This document shows, in pieces, positions 7,793-15,545 of a stretch of DNA of 33,690 bases. Below the pieces are notes generated by a model that was given only the letters and a program-made list of their open reading frames with translations, ran no database searches and was not told the origin of the DNA. This DNA is from CAZIDL01 sp964537825 (GTDB taxonomy: Bacteria > Bacteroidota > Bacteroidia > Flavobacteriales_D > CAYVSK01). Position 1 is the stretch's first letter. Each line of letters starts with the position of its first letter. The DNA lies in assembly GCA_964537825.1 (NCBI GenBank), contig CAZIDL010000025.1, positions 1 to 33,690 of the forward strand, in the 5' to 3' direction. Both the position numbers and the translations under genes were made by a program.

Positions 7793-8931
7793 CCTTCCAA
7801 TGCGCTTTCGTAGAGCCTGCTCATTTCCCTGCCGACCCGCTCCATGCTGAAGTGCTCATGGATCCTGTGATGAAGGGTTTCGGGGTCATATTGTCCGTGC
7901 GCTCTGATCATGCGTTCCATGGCTTCTTCAAGAGCATGTTCGTCCAAAGGATCGATCCCGGTACCGGAACCCTCAAAAAGAATGTCCGCCGGCCCGGTAC
8001 GCTTTGGTGCGATCACAGGGGTACCGGAAGCTAAGCTTTCCGCGATCACGAGCCCGAAGCTTTCGTATTCGCTCGGAAGCACCATGAAGGATGCTTCCTG
8101 CATCTTTTTCCTCAGATGTCGGCGGTCCAGTTTAGGACCGAAGGTCACCCGTTCCTTCAACTTTGGCCGGCTATCCAGATAATCCCTTATCCTTTCTTCT
8201 TCCTTTCCCTCTCCGTAAAGTTCGAGCTCCCATTCCGGATGTTCCTTGTGAATTGCATCGAAAGCCTTTAGGGTTCGGGATCCTCCTTTGTTCGGGTCCA
8301 AACGGGAGGCGAAGAGCATCTTCTTCTTGCGCTCCTTGGGTCCCGGCCTGAAGAGCTCCGTATCAATGGGATTCGGGATCGTCCAGCAAAGGGCTTCGGG
8401 AAAGAACTTTTCGATCTGGTCGCTCAGATGATGGCTCACCCCGATCACCCCATTGGCTCGACTGTAGTTCTTTTTGAGGATCCGCTTTTTCAAGGGATCT
8501 TGAGCCCATTTCTCGAGCATGCGGAAGTGTTCGGTAATGAAATAGGGCGCTTTGGATCTGGCAGCCACCCTTCGCGCCAGGGTCCCGCTCAAAACCCCTC
8601 CGTGAGCGTGGACCAGATCGGGCTTGAAATGTTCCAGGACCCGCGCTTCGGCCTTTTGGGTCCATATCCCATAAAGCGGTGCTCGAAGGACTCTGGGAAG
8701 CTTGGAGGAGAATATTCCTCCCTGAAGCACTTGGATGCCCGGATCGGCCCCATCGCTCCGGAGTTCGATCGGATCTCCGGAGAGACGGAGATCAGCGATG
8801 CTCACTGAACGGAGAAAGGGGTTCAGAGCCCGGGCATGGTCCTGTACGAAGATCCCACGCACGGGATCCTTCGGGGTTGGGTAAAGGTCGCTGATCAGCA
8901 AAAGGTCGATATCGCTGGCTTGCAAGCCCAT
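7789..8931 (-). CDS. GT4-family glycosyltransferase
   Basis: This 380-residue retaining GT-B glycosyltransferase starts at the ATG at 8931, directly next to the stop of the upstream GT2 gene. The N-terminal domain contains DPVRGIFVQDHARAL and DLVHAHGGVLSGTLARR, typical of the acceptor half of GT4 enzymes. The hinge has IPNPIDTELFRPG. The donor half has LFASRLDPNKG and the intact EX7E signature ESFGLVIAE followed by SLASGTPVIA. It is expected to add one sugar to the undecaprenyl-linked repeat unit in the cytoplasm; the specificity is unknown. It overlaps the next gene by 4 nt. Nothing in it looks truncated. Confidence 0.9.
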   Translation of the reverse strand: MGLQASDIDLLLISDLYPTPKDPVRGIFVQDHARALNPFLRSVSIADLRLSGDPIELRSDGADPGIQVLQGGIFSSKLPRVLRAPLYGIWTQKAEARVLEHFKPDLVHAHGGVLSGTLARRVAARSKAPYFITEHFRMLEKWAQDPLKKRILKKNYSRANGVIGVSHHLSDQIEKFFPEALCWTIPNPIDTELFRPGPKERKKKMLFASRLDPNKGGSRTLKAFDAIHKEHPEWELELYGEGKEEERIRDYLDSRPKLKERVTFGPKLDRRHLRKKMQEASFMVLPSEYESFGLVIAESLASGTPVIAPKRTGPADILFEGSGTGIDPLDEHALEEAMERMIRAHGQYDPETLHHRIHEHFSMERVGREMSRLYESALEG

Positions 8932-9795
8932 TCAGATCTTCCTTCCGAGAATTTTTTTCATTCCTCGTTTGATCACGCATTTGATGTAGCGGACGAGGCA
9001 TTTACGGTGATGACCGGTCCTATGTTCTCTGAGGATGCGGTAAGTCTCCAGATCGCTCTTACAAGTGAGGCTGGCTCCTCCGTAGCGGTAGCTGACCTGG
9101 GGCTCCTCTATGTAGATAAAGTTCACAGCATTGAGATAAGCTCGGAGGAGGAATTCGTGATCCGCGGATATCCGAAAGCGGGTGTCGTAGCTGCCGAGTT
9201 TCTCGTAGACGGATCGATGGACGAAGCATGTGGGATGATTGATGCTGGCTTTATAGGGAAGGAGTTCCTTTTCTCCGTGATTGATCCGCTCGCTCCCGCT
9301 CTCCGGAAAGCGAACCTCCATCGCTCCGTGGACGATCCCGGCGTCTTTCTCTTGATGGGCTTTCACCGCCCGTTCGATCGCACCGGGCAAGTAGCGGTCG
9401 TCCGCGTTCAGTATGCCGATGATTTCACCGGAGGCCTGTTCGATCCCCTTGTTCATGGCGTCGTAGATCCCTTCGTCGGGTTCCTGGAGCAGATGATCGA
9501 TCCGTTCCGAATAGGCTTGAAGTTTCTCCCAGGTCCCGTCCGTGGAACCCCCATCGATCACGAGATATTCCAGGGGCGTATAGGCCTGCTCAAGCACGCT
9601 AACCACGGCCTCATCGATCGTATCCGCTGCGTTCAGGACGACGGTGATGATGGAGACGAGGGGATGTTCGTTCCGCTTTTCTTCCAAGGTCCTGATCTTT
9701 CCCTCGTTTCCGAATATCGGGGAAATAGCGGGAAGGGAGTTGTTTGAAAAGGTGCTCTGTACTTTCTCTTTGGTTTCAACATGTTCTGTTTTCAC
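8932..9795 (-). CDS. GT2-family glycosyltransferase
   Basis: This is an inverting GT-A fold transferase of up to 287 residues. The domain begins at about residue 45 with LVSIITVVLNAADTIDEAV. It continues with VIDGGSTDGT and the metal-binding DxD-type NADD in EIIGILNADDRYLPGA, and then SADHEFLLRA, typical of the WcaA-like branch. It is the first gene of the minus-strand block running down to 647. The start is uncertain: the longest frame uses GTG at 9795. A TTG at 9687 would give MEEKRNEHPLVSIIT, a more usual length ahead of the domain. No clear promoter was seen upstream; instead there is a 9-nt repeat patch. Confidence 0.87.
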   Translation of the reverse strand: MKTEHVETKEKVQSTFSNNSLPAISPIFGNEGKIRTLEEKRNEHPLVSIITVVLNAADTIDEAVVSVLEQAYTPLEYLVIDGGSTDGTWEKLQAYSERIDHLLQEPDEGIYDAMNKGIEQASGEIIGILNADDRYLPGAIERAVKAHQEKDAGIVHGAMEVRFPESGSERINHGEKELLPYKASINHPTCFVHRSVYEKLGSYDTRFRISADHEFLLRAYLNAVNFIYIEEPQVSYRYGGASLTCKSDLETYRILREHRTGHHRKCLVRYIKCVIKRGMKKILGRKI

Positions 9796-9816
9796 GATGG
9801 TTCATCGAGTTTGGCT

Positions 9817-9861
9817 TTTAAGCACGGAGGTCACAGAAAATGCACAAAGGACACGGAGGGA
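9817..9861. repeat. Degenerate 9-nt tandem repeat patch (CACGGAGG-type)
   Basis: On the plus strand the intergenic region reads as consecutive units CACGGAGGT, CACAGAAAATG, CACAAAGGA, CACGGAGGG. CACGGAGG occurs exactly at 9823-9830 and 9852-9859. This resembles the CACGGAGG/CACAGAGG/CACAAAG repeats I recall from many environmental bacterial genomes, usually in intergenic DNA and of unknown function. Here it lies between the divergent GT2 (minus) and CgeB-like (plus) genes. Confidence 0.6.
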
Positions 9862-9901
9862 AGTTTGAATGCGATGGGTCAAAAGTGGAACTTCGCAATT
9901 C

Positions 9902-10873
9902 ATGGAAAGCTCCCCTCAAAAGCTCCTGATCCGCAACGGTCCGCCCACCCATGTCTCCATCCGCACGGTGATGGAGCTCGAGAACGTTCTTATCAACGAA
10001 CTCGGGATGGGGACGGTCCCCGAGAAGCAGCGGAGCTTCCTTCAAAGAGGGCTTTATCGGTTGGGGCGTTCGATGCCCGGCCTCTTTCGGACCCTTTATG
10101 GCCATCACGCTCAGAAAGAGCTCTACTTTGCGGTGCTCATGGGGGTTGAGCACGTCCGAAAGGCCTTCCCCTATTTCCACCGAAGGGCTCGGCGAAAAGC
10201 TGTTTATGTCTTCGATTGCTGGCCTTCCAAATACGATCGGATGGCCGAGGAAGTGGAACGCTATGGCATCGATCCCCTTTTCCTGAGCTCCGCTCGAGCT
10301 GCTGACGCCATTAGGGAGCGTTTGCCAGGACATCCCGGGATCGTCCACATTCCGGAAGGCATCGACCCTTCGCCTTATCAACCTTTTCCTTATGAGGATA
10401 AGGACATCGACATCCTCCAATTCGGACGCAAGCACCATGCTCATCACGAAAAGCTTTTAAAAGGGCTTGAAGGCTCAGGGACCCGTTACCTGTACGAAGA
10501 GGTGAAGGGGAGCCTCGTCTTCCCGGATATGGATGCCTTCATCAAGGGGTTGGGGCGTACCCGCATCAGCATTTGTTTTCCAGCTTCCGAGACGCATCCG
10601 AAGCTCAGCGATGGGGTTTCCACACTGACCCAGCGTTACTTGCAATCGATGGCCTCCAAGTCCTTGGTGGTCGGTTCGATGCCTGAAGATGCAAAGGGGC
10701 TGCTTCCGGATGATGCGGTGATCGAAGCGGACCGAGCGGATCCTGCGGGTCAGCTTCGGGACATCCTCGAACGTTTCGACGAATACGTTCCCCTGATCGA
10801 AAGGAATTACGAGCTGGTCCTGAGGGAGCATACATGGTCCCAACGGGTCAAGCGCATGGCTCCCTATCTCTGA
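9902..10873 (+). CDS. CgeB/GT1-like glycosyltransferase
   Basis: This predicted protein has 323 residues from the ATG at 9902; an in-frame ATG at 9869 would add 11. It looks like a GT-B transferase of the CgeB-like or 'glycosyltransferase family 1' kind. The features are AVYVFDCWPSKYD, VHIPEGIDPSPYQPFPYE at the hinge, DIDILQFGRKHHAHHEKLLKGL, a late LSDGVSTLTQRYLQSMASKSLVVGS segment, and the closing HTWSQRVKRM that is usual at the end of these proteins. It has no canonical EX7E. It is the only plus-strand gene between two minus-strand glycan blocks, so it must have its own transcript. Its stop overlaps the convergent GT4 stop by 10 nt. The substrate is unknown; a role in the same polysaccharide is inferred from position. 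Confidence 0.75.
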   Translation: MESSPQKLLIRNGPPTHVSIRTVMELENVLINELGMGTVPEKQRSFLQRGLYRLGRSMPGLFRTLYGHHAQKELYFAVLMGVEHVRKAFPYFHRRARRKAVYVFDCWPSKYDRMAEEVERYGIDPLFLSSARAADAIRERLPGHPGIVHIPEGIDPSPYQPFPYEDKDIDILQFGRKHHAHHEKLLKGLEGSGTRYLYEEVKGSLVFPDMDAFIKGLGRTRISICFPASETHPKLSDGVSTLTQRYLQSMASKSLVVGSMPEDAKGLLPDDAVIEADRADPAGQLRDILERFDEYVPLIERNYELVLREHTWSQRVKRMAPYL

Positions 10874-12033
10874 TGGGCCCTTTCTTGCAGCGCTTCGTCC
10901 AATTCCTTTACCACCTTTCCCCAGGTGAACTGCTCCAGGATGTGGGCTCGGAATGCCCCGGTGGGGATCCGATAAGCTTCGGGTTCATCGACGATCTGTT
11001 GGATCCGATCGGCCAGGATATCCGGGGTCACTTCCTCAAGGGCTTCCCCGAAACGCCCATTCTTGGTCACTTCCTCGAAGGGCAGGATCCCTTGGCTCCC
11101 GATGATGTACTGGTCGAAAACACCCCCTTCAAGGAGAACGTGTCCAAAGGATTCGAGCTTCGAGGGAAGGAGCTGGACCTTGGCGATACGCTGCTCTTCC
11201 AGTAGTTTCTGCCGATCGTGGATCGGGCCCTGGAAGGAGATGACCGACCGTTTTTCCGGGTACTTTTCGAAAAAGGCTTCGATCTTCGTGTGAAAGGCTT
11301 CCTCGACCGCTCCGATGAAACGGACAGTCCAACCTTTCAGGTCCACCCTTCCCAACGCGTCCAAAAGAATTTCGTGGTTCTTGAATGGTTTCCCGATCCG
11401 CCCTACGACCAGAAAGCGGTCCTCCTTTTCCGCCCAGGGTGTAGGTTCGGGGAAATCCCGTTCCAAAAGCTCTTCATCGATCCCATTGGGCAAATGGATG
11501 GCTTTCGATGCCTGCTTCGGATAGACCTTTTTCCAGACCTCTATTGCCTTTTGGTTCTCCAGCGAGATCAGATCCAGCTCTTTCATGAATTTCCTCTCGA
11601 GCATTCGGATCAAAGGCTTTTTCCAGGATTTACGGGTTCGGGCCACGGTCCGTTCTTCCAACCGATGGTTGTAGATATCCCCCTTGAGGTAGAGGAGCCC
11701 TCGGGGGTTTTTCCATTTGTAAAGGAGGCCGTAGAAGAAATTGCTGCGGATGAAGTTCTCCAAATGGAGGACGTCGATCGCTTTGGCTTCTTCCTGGATG
11801 TAGCGAAGGATCGCCTTTTCGAGCGATCCGATCCGACCTTGCGCTGGTAGCTCTTTGACCTGCAGATCGCCAATGGATGCGCGGGTTCGGCTCAGCTCTT
11901 CCCGGTTGTCCACCGTTACCAATTCGGCTTCATAGCCTCGGGAGCATTGCATTCGGTAGGGGATCTGAGCAACGTCCTTCACCAGGTGTTGGGCTTGCAA
12001 ATGCGGAAAGATGGTCACGAAACGCCCTTTCAT
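10864..12033 (-). CDS. GT4-family glycosyltransferase
   Basis: This 389-residue GT-B transferase has the hinge IHLPNGIDEELLERDFP. The donor-binding half starts with RFLVVGRIGKPFKNHEILLDAL and contains the intact EX7E signature in SKLESFGHVLLEGG, with the two Glu eight residues apart. The N-terminal half has VLHLENFIRSNFFYGLLYKWK, fitting an acceptor domain that docks at the membrane. It is the last gene of the operon running from 13516. It overlaps the upstream gene by 4 nt (ATGA type) and meets the plus-strand CgeB-like gene tail to tail with a 10-nt overlap. It probably adds a sugar to the repeat unit; specificity is unknown. Confidence 0.88.
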   Translation of the reverse strand: MKGRFVTIFPHLQAQHLVKDVAQIPYRMQCSRGYEAELVTVDNREELSRTRASIGDLQVKELPAQGRIGSLEKAILRYIQEEAKAIDVLHLENFIRSNFFYGLLYKWKNPRGLLYLKGDIYNHRLEERTVARTRKSWKKPLIRMLERKFMKELDLISLENQKAIEVWKKVYPKQASKAIHLPNGIDEELLERDFPEPTPWAEKEDRFLVVGRIGKPFKNHEILLDALGRVDLKGWTVRFIGAVEEAFHTKIEAFFEKYPEKRSVISFQGPIHDRQKLLEEQRIAKVQLLPSKLESFGHVLLEGGVFDQYIIGSQGILPFEEVTKNGRFGEALEEVTPDILADRIQQIVDEPEAYRIPTGAFRAHILEQFTWGKVVKELDEALQERAHQR

Positions 12034-12749
12034 AGTTCGTGCAGGATCCTTTTCTGACCACTTATCCGAAGGAATTGCCTATAGGTGTTCCGGACGGCTC
12101 GCCGATAGGGGTTTCGGCCGATCGGGTTGCCGGTTGTCCCCGAGATCCCCTCGAAGATCGGTTCGCGGTGAAGGAGTCTCGGGGCGTCCGATCGGAGCCC
12201 GTTCAGGCGTTCGAAGAGAACCTTTTCGATCGTGATCCGTTCCCGCTCGTCCACTTCTTGGTAAGCCCCTTCGATGTGTTCGCGGTAATAATGGACGGGG
12301 CAAACGAAGAAGGCGGTAATGGCGATCCCGCTCTTGATCCGGGGATGAAGGTCGATATAAGCGTGTTCGTTCCCTTTGGGTATTAGGGCATTGATGTTCC
12401 GAACGATATAGCGTCCTGTTATCTTGATCAGGCGTTCATAGCCTTCAGCCTGGAGTTTCCGTACGAGCCCGTCGATCATGCGAAATTCCTCGTAGCCCTT
12501 TCCGCGTTCGGGGTCTCCGGGTTCCTTTTCCCGGTGAAGGTGAACCCGCTCCGACCTTAGTACGGGGGCTAATTCCGGTTCCGTTCCCAGGTCGTGGTCC
12601 GAATTTTCCACGAAGTGAAGCGGATAGGGGACCGCTTCAAGGTAGCTGCGGATGCTTCGAGCGTATTCGGCCGCACGCTGTGAAGGCTCGTTGATGACTG
12701 TTTCCGGCGTGTTGGGAGCGATATTCCCGGTTAGGACCAGCGCGGTCAT
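12030..12749 (-). CDS. Unrecognised polysaccharide-locus protein with KITGRY motif
   Basis: This 239-residue cytoplasmic protein has no signal peptide or membrane span, and I cannot assign it to a named family with confidence. It begins MTALVLTGNIAPN. It then has VPYPLHFVENSDHDLG, a Lys/Arg/Glu-rich middle, GYEERLIKITGRYIVRNINALIP at about 102-123, and FFVCPVHYYREHIEGAYQEV. The pattern of a beta strand, a family-name-like ENS, then KITGRY followed by an Asn resembles uncharacterised glycosyltransferase-like proteins in capsule loci, as I remember them. It overlaps both neighbours by 4 nt, so it is translationally coupled to the methyltransferase and the GT4. A transferase acting on the repeat unit is the best guess, not an established function. 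Confidence 0.7.
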   Translation of the reverse strand: MTALVLTGNIAPNTPETVINEPSQRAAEYARSIRSYLEAVPYPLHFVENSDHDLGTEPELAPVLRSERVHLHREKEPGDPERGKGYEEFRMIDGLVRKLQAEGYERLIKITGRYIVRNINALIPKGNEHAYIDLHPRIKSGIAITAFFVCPVHYYREHIEGAYQEVDERERITIEKVLFERLNGLRSDAPRLLHREPIFEGISGTTGNPIGRNPYRRAVRNTYRQFLRISGQKRILHEL

Positions 12750-13516
12750 TTGCTTTCTTTTTCCGCTATCACCACAAGTTGGGCTGCTTCCGGTTTGCTC
12801 ATTTTACGGACACGGAAACCTTTTCTTTCCAGGGTTTCCCGCATCAAGGTGGGAGTGAAGCGGTTGAGGTGCTGGTTCTCGCTGAAACCAGGGAAGGCAT
12901 AGAACCAGTGAAAGAGCCCGTAGAGATCCCCGACATACCAATCGTCCTGCGGATCTTGAAAGTCCTCGTCAGGTGGAAATCCCTCTTCAAGGAAGCCTTC
13001 CCGGTCATCCTCGGGAACGTGACCGAAGAAAAAGCCGTAAGAAGCTCCTAATACGTTGGGGCAGCGGATGCTCAGAAAGCCATCCCCTTTCAGGATCCGT
13101 TGGTACTCCTCGAGTTGCTTTTCGAACTGCTCCTTGCTCAGATGTTCTACGACATGGTTGCTGTGGATCTGCTCGAGGCTTTGATCCGGGATGAAGGAAA
13201 GGTCGAGGATGTTAGCGACGATCTCGGGAACTTCCAGATCGTGAGCTATAAAGTCGATGTTAAAGAAGCCGTTAAGCGCTTTGTTGCCTCCCCCCAGGTT
13301 AAGTTTTTCGTACCCTTCCCCGAGGAGCTTTTGCACTTCTTCCGCCTGTCCTTCATCGTTCCGCTGCTCCGTATGGATGTGTGCTTCCGAGCGACGGGCG
13401 GCCTTTTTCAGAAGCTTTCGCTTCCGGCGCCTGAGGCTCCAAAAGACGGCCTTGGAGACCAGGATGTTCACGAACGGATAGCGCCCGAAGTGATCCTTTT
13501 TCAGAAAGCGCCCCAT
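12746..13516 (-). CDS. Class I SAM-dependent methyltransferase
   Basis: This predicted protein has 256 residues from the ATG at 13516. The frame stays open to 13600 but that extension would cross both divergent promoters. After a basic N-terminal helix region, motif I reads KLNLGGGNKALNGFFNIDF. The acidic NILDLSFIPDQSLEQIHSNHVVEHL follows, the layout of COG4627/Methyltransf_11-type enzymes in surface-glycan loci. RILKGDGFLSIRCPNV is the post-motif strand. It probably methylates a sugar or the chain end of the polysaccharide; this is inference. It heads a three-gene operon with 4-nt overlaps. A perfect TAnnTTTG element ends 6 nt before the ATG, which supports this start. Confidence 0.85.
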   Translation of the reverse strand: MGRFLKKDHFGRYPFVNILVSKAVFWSLRRRKRKLLKKAARRSEAHIHTEQRNDEGQAEEVQKLLGEGYEKLNLGGGNKALNGFFNIDFIAHDLEVPEIVANILDLSFIPDQSLEQIHSNHVVEHLSKEQFEKQLEEYQRILKGDGFLSIRCPNVLGASYGFFFGHVPEDDREGFLEEGFPPDEDFQDPQDDWYVGDLYGLFHWFYAFPGFSENQHLNRFTPTLMRETLERKGFRVRKMSKPEAAQLVVIAEKESK

Positions 13517-13522
13517 GGACGT

Positions 13523-13530
13523 CAAATTTA
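13523..13530 (-). promoter_or_regulatory. -7 element TAAATTTG for the methyltransferase operon
   Basis: The minus strand reads TAAATTTG, a full match to the Bacteroidota TAnnTTTG element. It ends 6 nt before the ATG at 13516, so transcription should begin at or next to the start codon. A -33 TTG is not obvious. Confidence 0.55.
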
Positions 13531-13563
13531 GGTGATCGACCGAAGAAGGCTGCCTTTCGTGCT

Positions 13564-13571
13564 TATCTTTG
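13564..13571 (+). promoter_or_regulatory. -7 element TATCTTTG for the plus-strand sulfotransferase
   Basis: The plus strand reads TATCTTTG, a full match to TAnnTTTG, ending 6 nt before the ATG at 13578. It mirrors the minus-strand element at 13523-13530 with the same spacing. Its position argues against the TTG at 13569 as the start codon. A -33 TTG is not obvious. Confidence 0.5.
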
Positions 13572-13577
13572 GGATCG

Positions 13578-14195
13578 ATGAGGTCGCAGGGAAAGATCAT
13601 AGGGGTTGGGTTTCACAAGACCGGTACTTCCACGTTGGGGCAAGCTCTTGAGGAATTGGGCTATACGGTCTGTGGGGTCCGGTGGGATCTGGCCGATCCT
13701 CTGATAGAAGGTCGAATGGACCCTGTATGGGAGGTTGCTGACCCTTTCGATGCCTTCCAGGACAATCCCTGGCCTCTCCTTTTTAGGCAAATGGACCAAC
13801 GCTATCCCGGGAGCCGCTTCATCCTGACCTGGCGAGATGAGGACCGATGGATACGGAGTGTGACCGATCATTTGGGAAAGAACAGCAACCGGATGCGGGA
13901 ATGGATCTACGAAGGCCACGGTGCTCCAAAAGGGAACGAAGACCTTTATTTGGAGCGCTACAGGCATCACAATGAAGCGGTGAAGGAATATTTCAGGGAG
14001 CGACCGGGTGATCTGCTCCTTATGAACTTCGAAGAAGGGGACGCCTGGGAGAAGCTATGCGACTTCCTTGGGCACGAGGTCCCCGATCGGGCTTTCCCTC
14101 ATGCCAATCCCGGCACCCATGGAACTGCTAAGCGCCTTGCCCGTAAGGTGAGGAACCGTTTTCGCTGGCTGGGAAGAACGGCGCGCAAGGGATGA
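13578..14195 (+). CDS. Sulfotransferase family protein
   Basis: This 205-residue protein starts at the ATG at 13578. The 5'-phosphosulfate-binding P-loop GFHKTGTST is at residues 11-19. The 3'-phosphate-binding segment RFILTWRDEDRWIRSV is at about 80-95, with the expected Arg and Ser. Both are hallmarks of PAPS-dependent sulfotransferases (PF17784-type or Sulfotransfer families). The family moves a sulfuryl group from PAPS to a hydroxyl, often of a carbohydrate. With glycosyltransferases on one side and a flippase on the other, a sugar of the exopolysaccharide is the likely acceptor; this is inference. It has its own promoter and diverges from the methyltransferase operon. Its stop directly abuts the flippase stop (14195/14196), so transcripts converge with no gap. 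Confidence 0.82.
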   Translation: MRSQGKIIGVGFHKTGTSTLGQALEELGYTVCGVRWDLADPLIEGRMDPVWEVADPFDAFQDNPWPLLFRQMDQRYPGSRFILTWRDEDRWIRSVTDHLGKNSNRMREWIYEGHGAPKGNEDLYLERYRHHNEAVKEYFRERPGDLLLMNFEEGDAWEKLCDFLGHEVPDRAFPHANPGTHGTAKRLARKVRNRFRWLGRTARKG

Positions 14196-15545
14196 TCAAT
14201 GGTCCCAGATCCCCCGGGCCGTTCCTTTCATGATCTTTCGGTATTGGATCGGGTGGAGGATCCCCTGAGGGAGGACGCTCAGAAAGGTCCCGATGATGAC
14301 CCCTTTGGGGCCCAGCCCCATGTAACCTGCAAGAAATACCGATAGAGGAATGTTCAGGACCATGAAGACGATCGAATGAAGCATGCTGAGGCGGACCTTG
14401 CCCAAGCCGTTCAGAAAGTTCCCGAAGATGGTCGTAAAGGCGGAAAGGATGACCCAAGCCGCCATGCTCAAAGAGAGGGAAAAGGGAATGTTGAGCTCGC
14501 CGTCGAGCCAGATACGGTAAACGGGTCCGGCGATAAGGAGCATCAAAAGCACAGCGGCCGCTACCCCTCCCCAGAGAAGCAGTTGGCGTCCGGTAGCATG
14601 GCGGATCCAATCCAGATCCCCCCGCTGGTAGGCATCGGTGTAAGCGGACCAGTAAGGGTTGGTCGCTATTCGGAAAAAGACCAGGGCGAGGGTGAAATAA
14701 CGAAAGGCCACATGGTAAGCTGGTACTTCGCTGGGTCCGAAAAGACGGGTGATGATCATGTGGTCGGTGGCGAAGACCACGATCGCGGCCAACTGCATCA
14801 CGAAGAACTTGAAGCCCAATCCGATGAGGTCCTTGCTAAGGGAAAGGTCCACGCGGGAAGGAAGCGGGCGATAGATGCGATAGCGTCCCCCGAAAAAGAC
14901 GATGCTCGCCAGAAGGGGAAGGAGGGCGTTGATGCCCTGGACCGAGATCCCGAAGAGCACAAGGGAGTCCGTTCCGCTCCGGATCAGGATCAAGAGGGCC
15001 AGCAATACGCCGAGCCTTCCGAGGGTCCGCATGATGACGTTCAAGCCGGGGCGCTGATCCCCGAGAATGAGTTTCGATATGGGCTCGAAGGCGAACTTCA
15101 GGAAGAAGAGGACGAAGACCCATCGCATCAGATCGCTGACCTGTGGAGCGATCCCTTCAGCGTTGAAGAGCTTCCCCCAGGAGATGAAAGGATGGACGAT
15201 CAGGAAGAGTAGGATGATTCCCAAGGCGATGCTTCCGATCAGGAAATAGGCCGTGCTCACGTAGCGTTGGGCCTCATCCGGAGCCCCTTTCGCTTTGGCT
15301 TCGGCGAAGCGATTGCGAAGCCCATTGCCCAGTCCGAGGTCGAGGAAGGTGAACCAGCCCGTCACCGTGCTGATGGTGAGCCATACCCCGAAGCGTTCCT
15401 TCCCCAGGTATTCGAGGGCCAATGGAATGATCAAAAGGCCGATGGCCATCCCGCCTCCCTTCGCCAGAAAAGAGATGAGCTGGTGCCGCCGGATGCGTGT
15501 GGATCGCTCCGGCCCTTGGTTCAATCGTTGGATCAGCTTTCGCAT
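14196..15545 (-). CDS. Wzx-like polysaccharide flippase (MATE/MVF superfamily)
   Basis: This 449-residue integral membrane protein has about 12 hydrophobic spans spread over its whole length. It opens with RIRRHQLISFLAKGGGMAIGLLIIPLALEYLGKERFGVWLT and then DLGLGNGLRNRFAEA. This is the N-terminal pattern of polysaccharide-biosynthesis flippases (Wzx/RfbX type, PF01943 or PF13440). It should move undecaprenyl-linked repeat units across the inner membrane for the polymerase. It starts immediately after the Wzc-like gene stop (15545/15546), which implies co-transcription from the promoter at 17992-17999. The usual length of Wzx proteins is 400-500 residues, so it is complete. Confidence 0.88.
   Translation of the reverse strand: MRKLIQRLNQGPERSTRIRRHQLISFLAKGGGMAIGLLIIPLALEYLGKERFGVWLTISTVTGWFTFLDLGLGNGLRNRFAEAKAKGAPDEAQRYVSTAYFLIGSIALGIILLFLIVHPFISWGKLFNAEGIAPQVSDLMRWVFVLFFLKFAFEPISKLILGDQRPGLNVIMRTLGRLGVLLALLILIRSGTDSLVLFGISVQGINALLPLLASIVFFGGRYRIYRPLPSRVDLSLSKDLIGLGFKFFVMQLAAIVVFATDHMIITRLFGPSEVPAYHVAFRYFTLALVFFRIATNPYWSAYTDAYQRGDLDWIRHATGRQLLLWGGVAAAVLLMLLIAGPVYRIWLDGELNIPFSLSLSMAAWVILSAFTTIFGNFLNGLGKVRLSMLHSIVFMVLNIPLSVFLAGYMGLGPKGVIIGTFLSVLPQGILHPIQYRKIMKGTARGIWDH

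Noticed and set aside
8836..9747. Long plus-strand open frame antisense to the GT2 gene
   Set aside because: It lies wholly opposite a clear GT2 (NADD, SADHEF motifs) and part of a GT4 and has no recognisable domain. High GC makes long antisense frames common here.
13517..13600. Upstream extension of the methyltransferase to 13600
   Set aside because: It would span the -7 element at 13523-13530 and the divergent sulfotransferase start. The ATG at 13516 fits the promoter.
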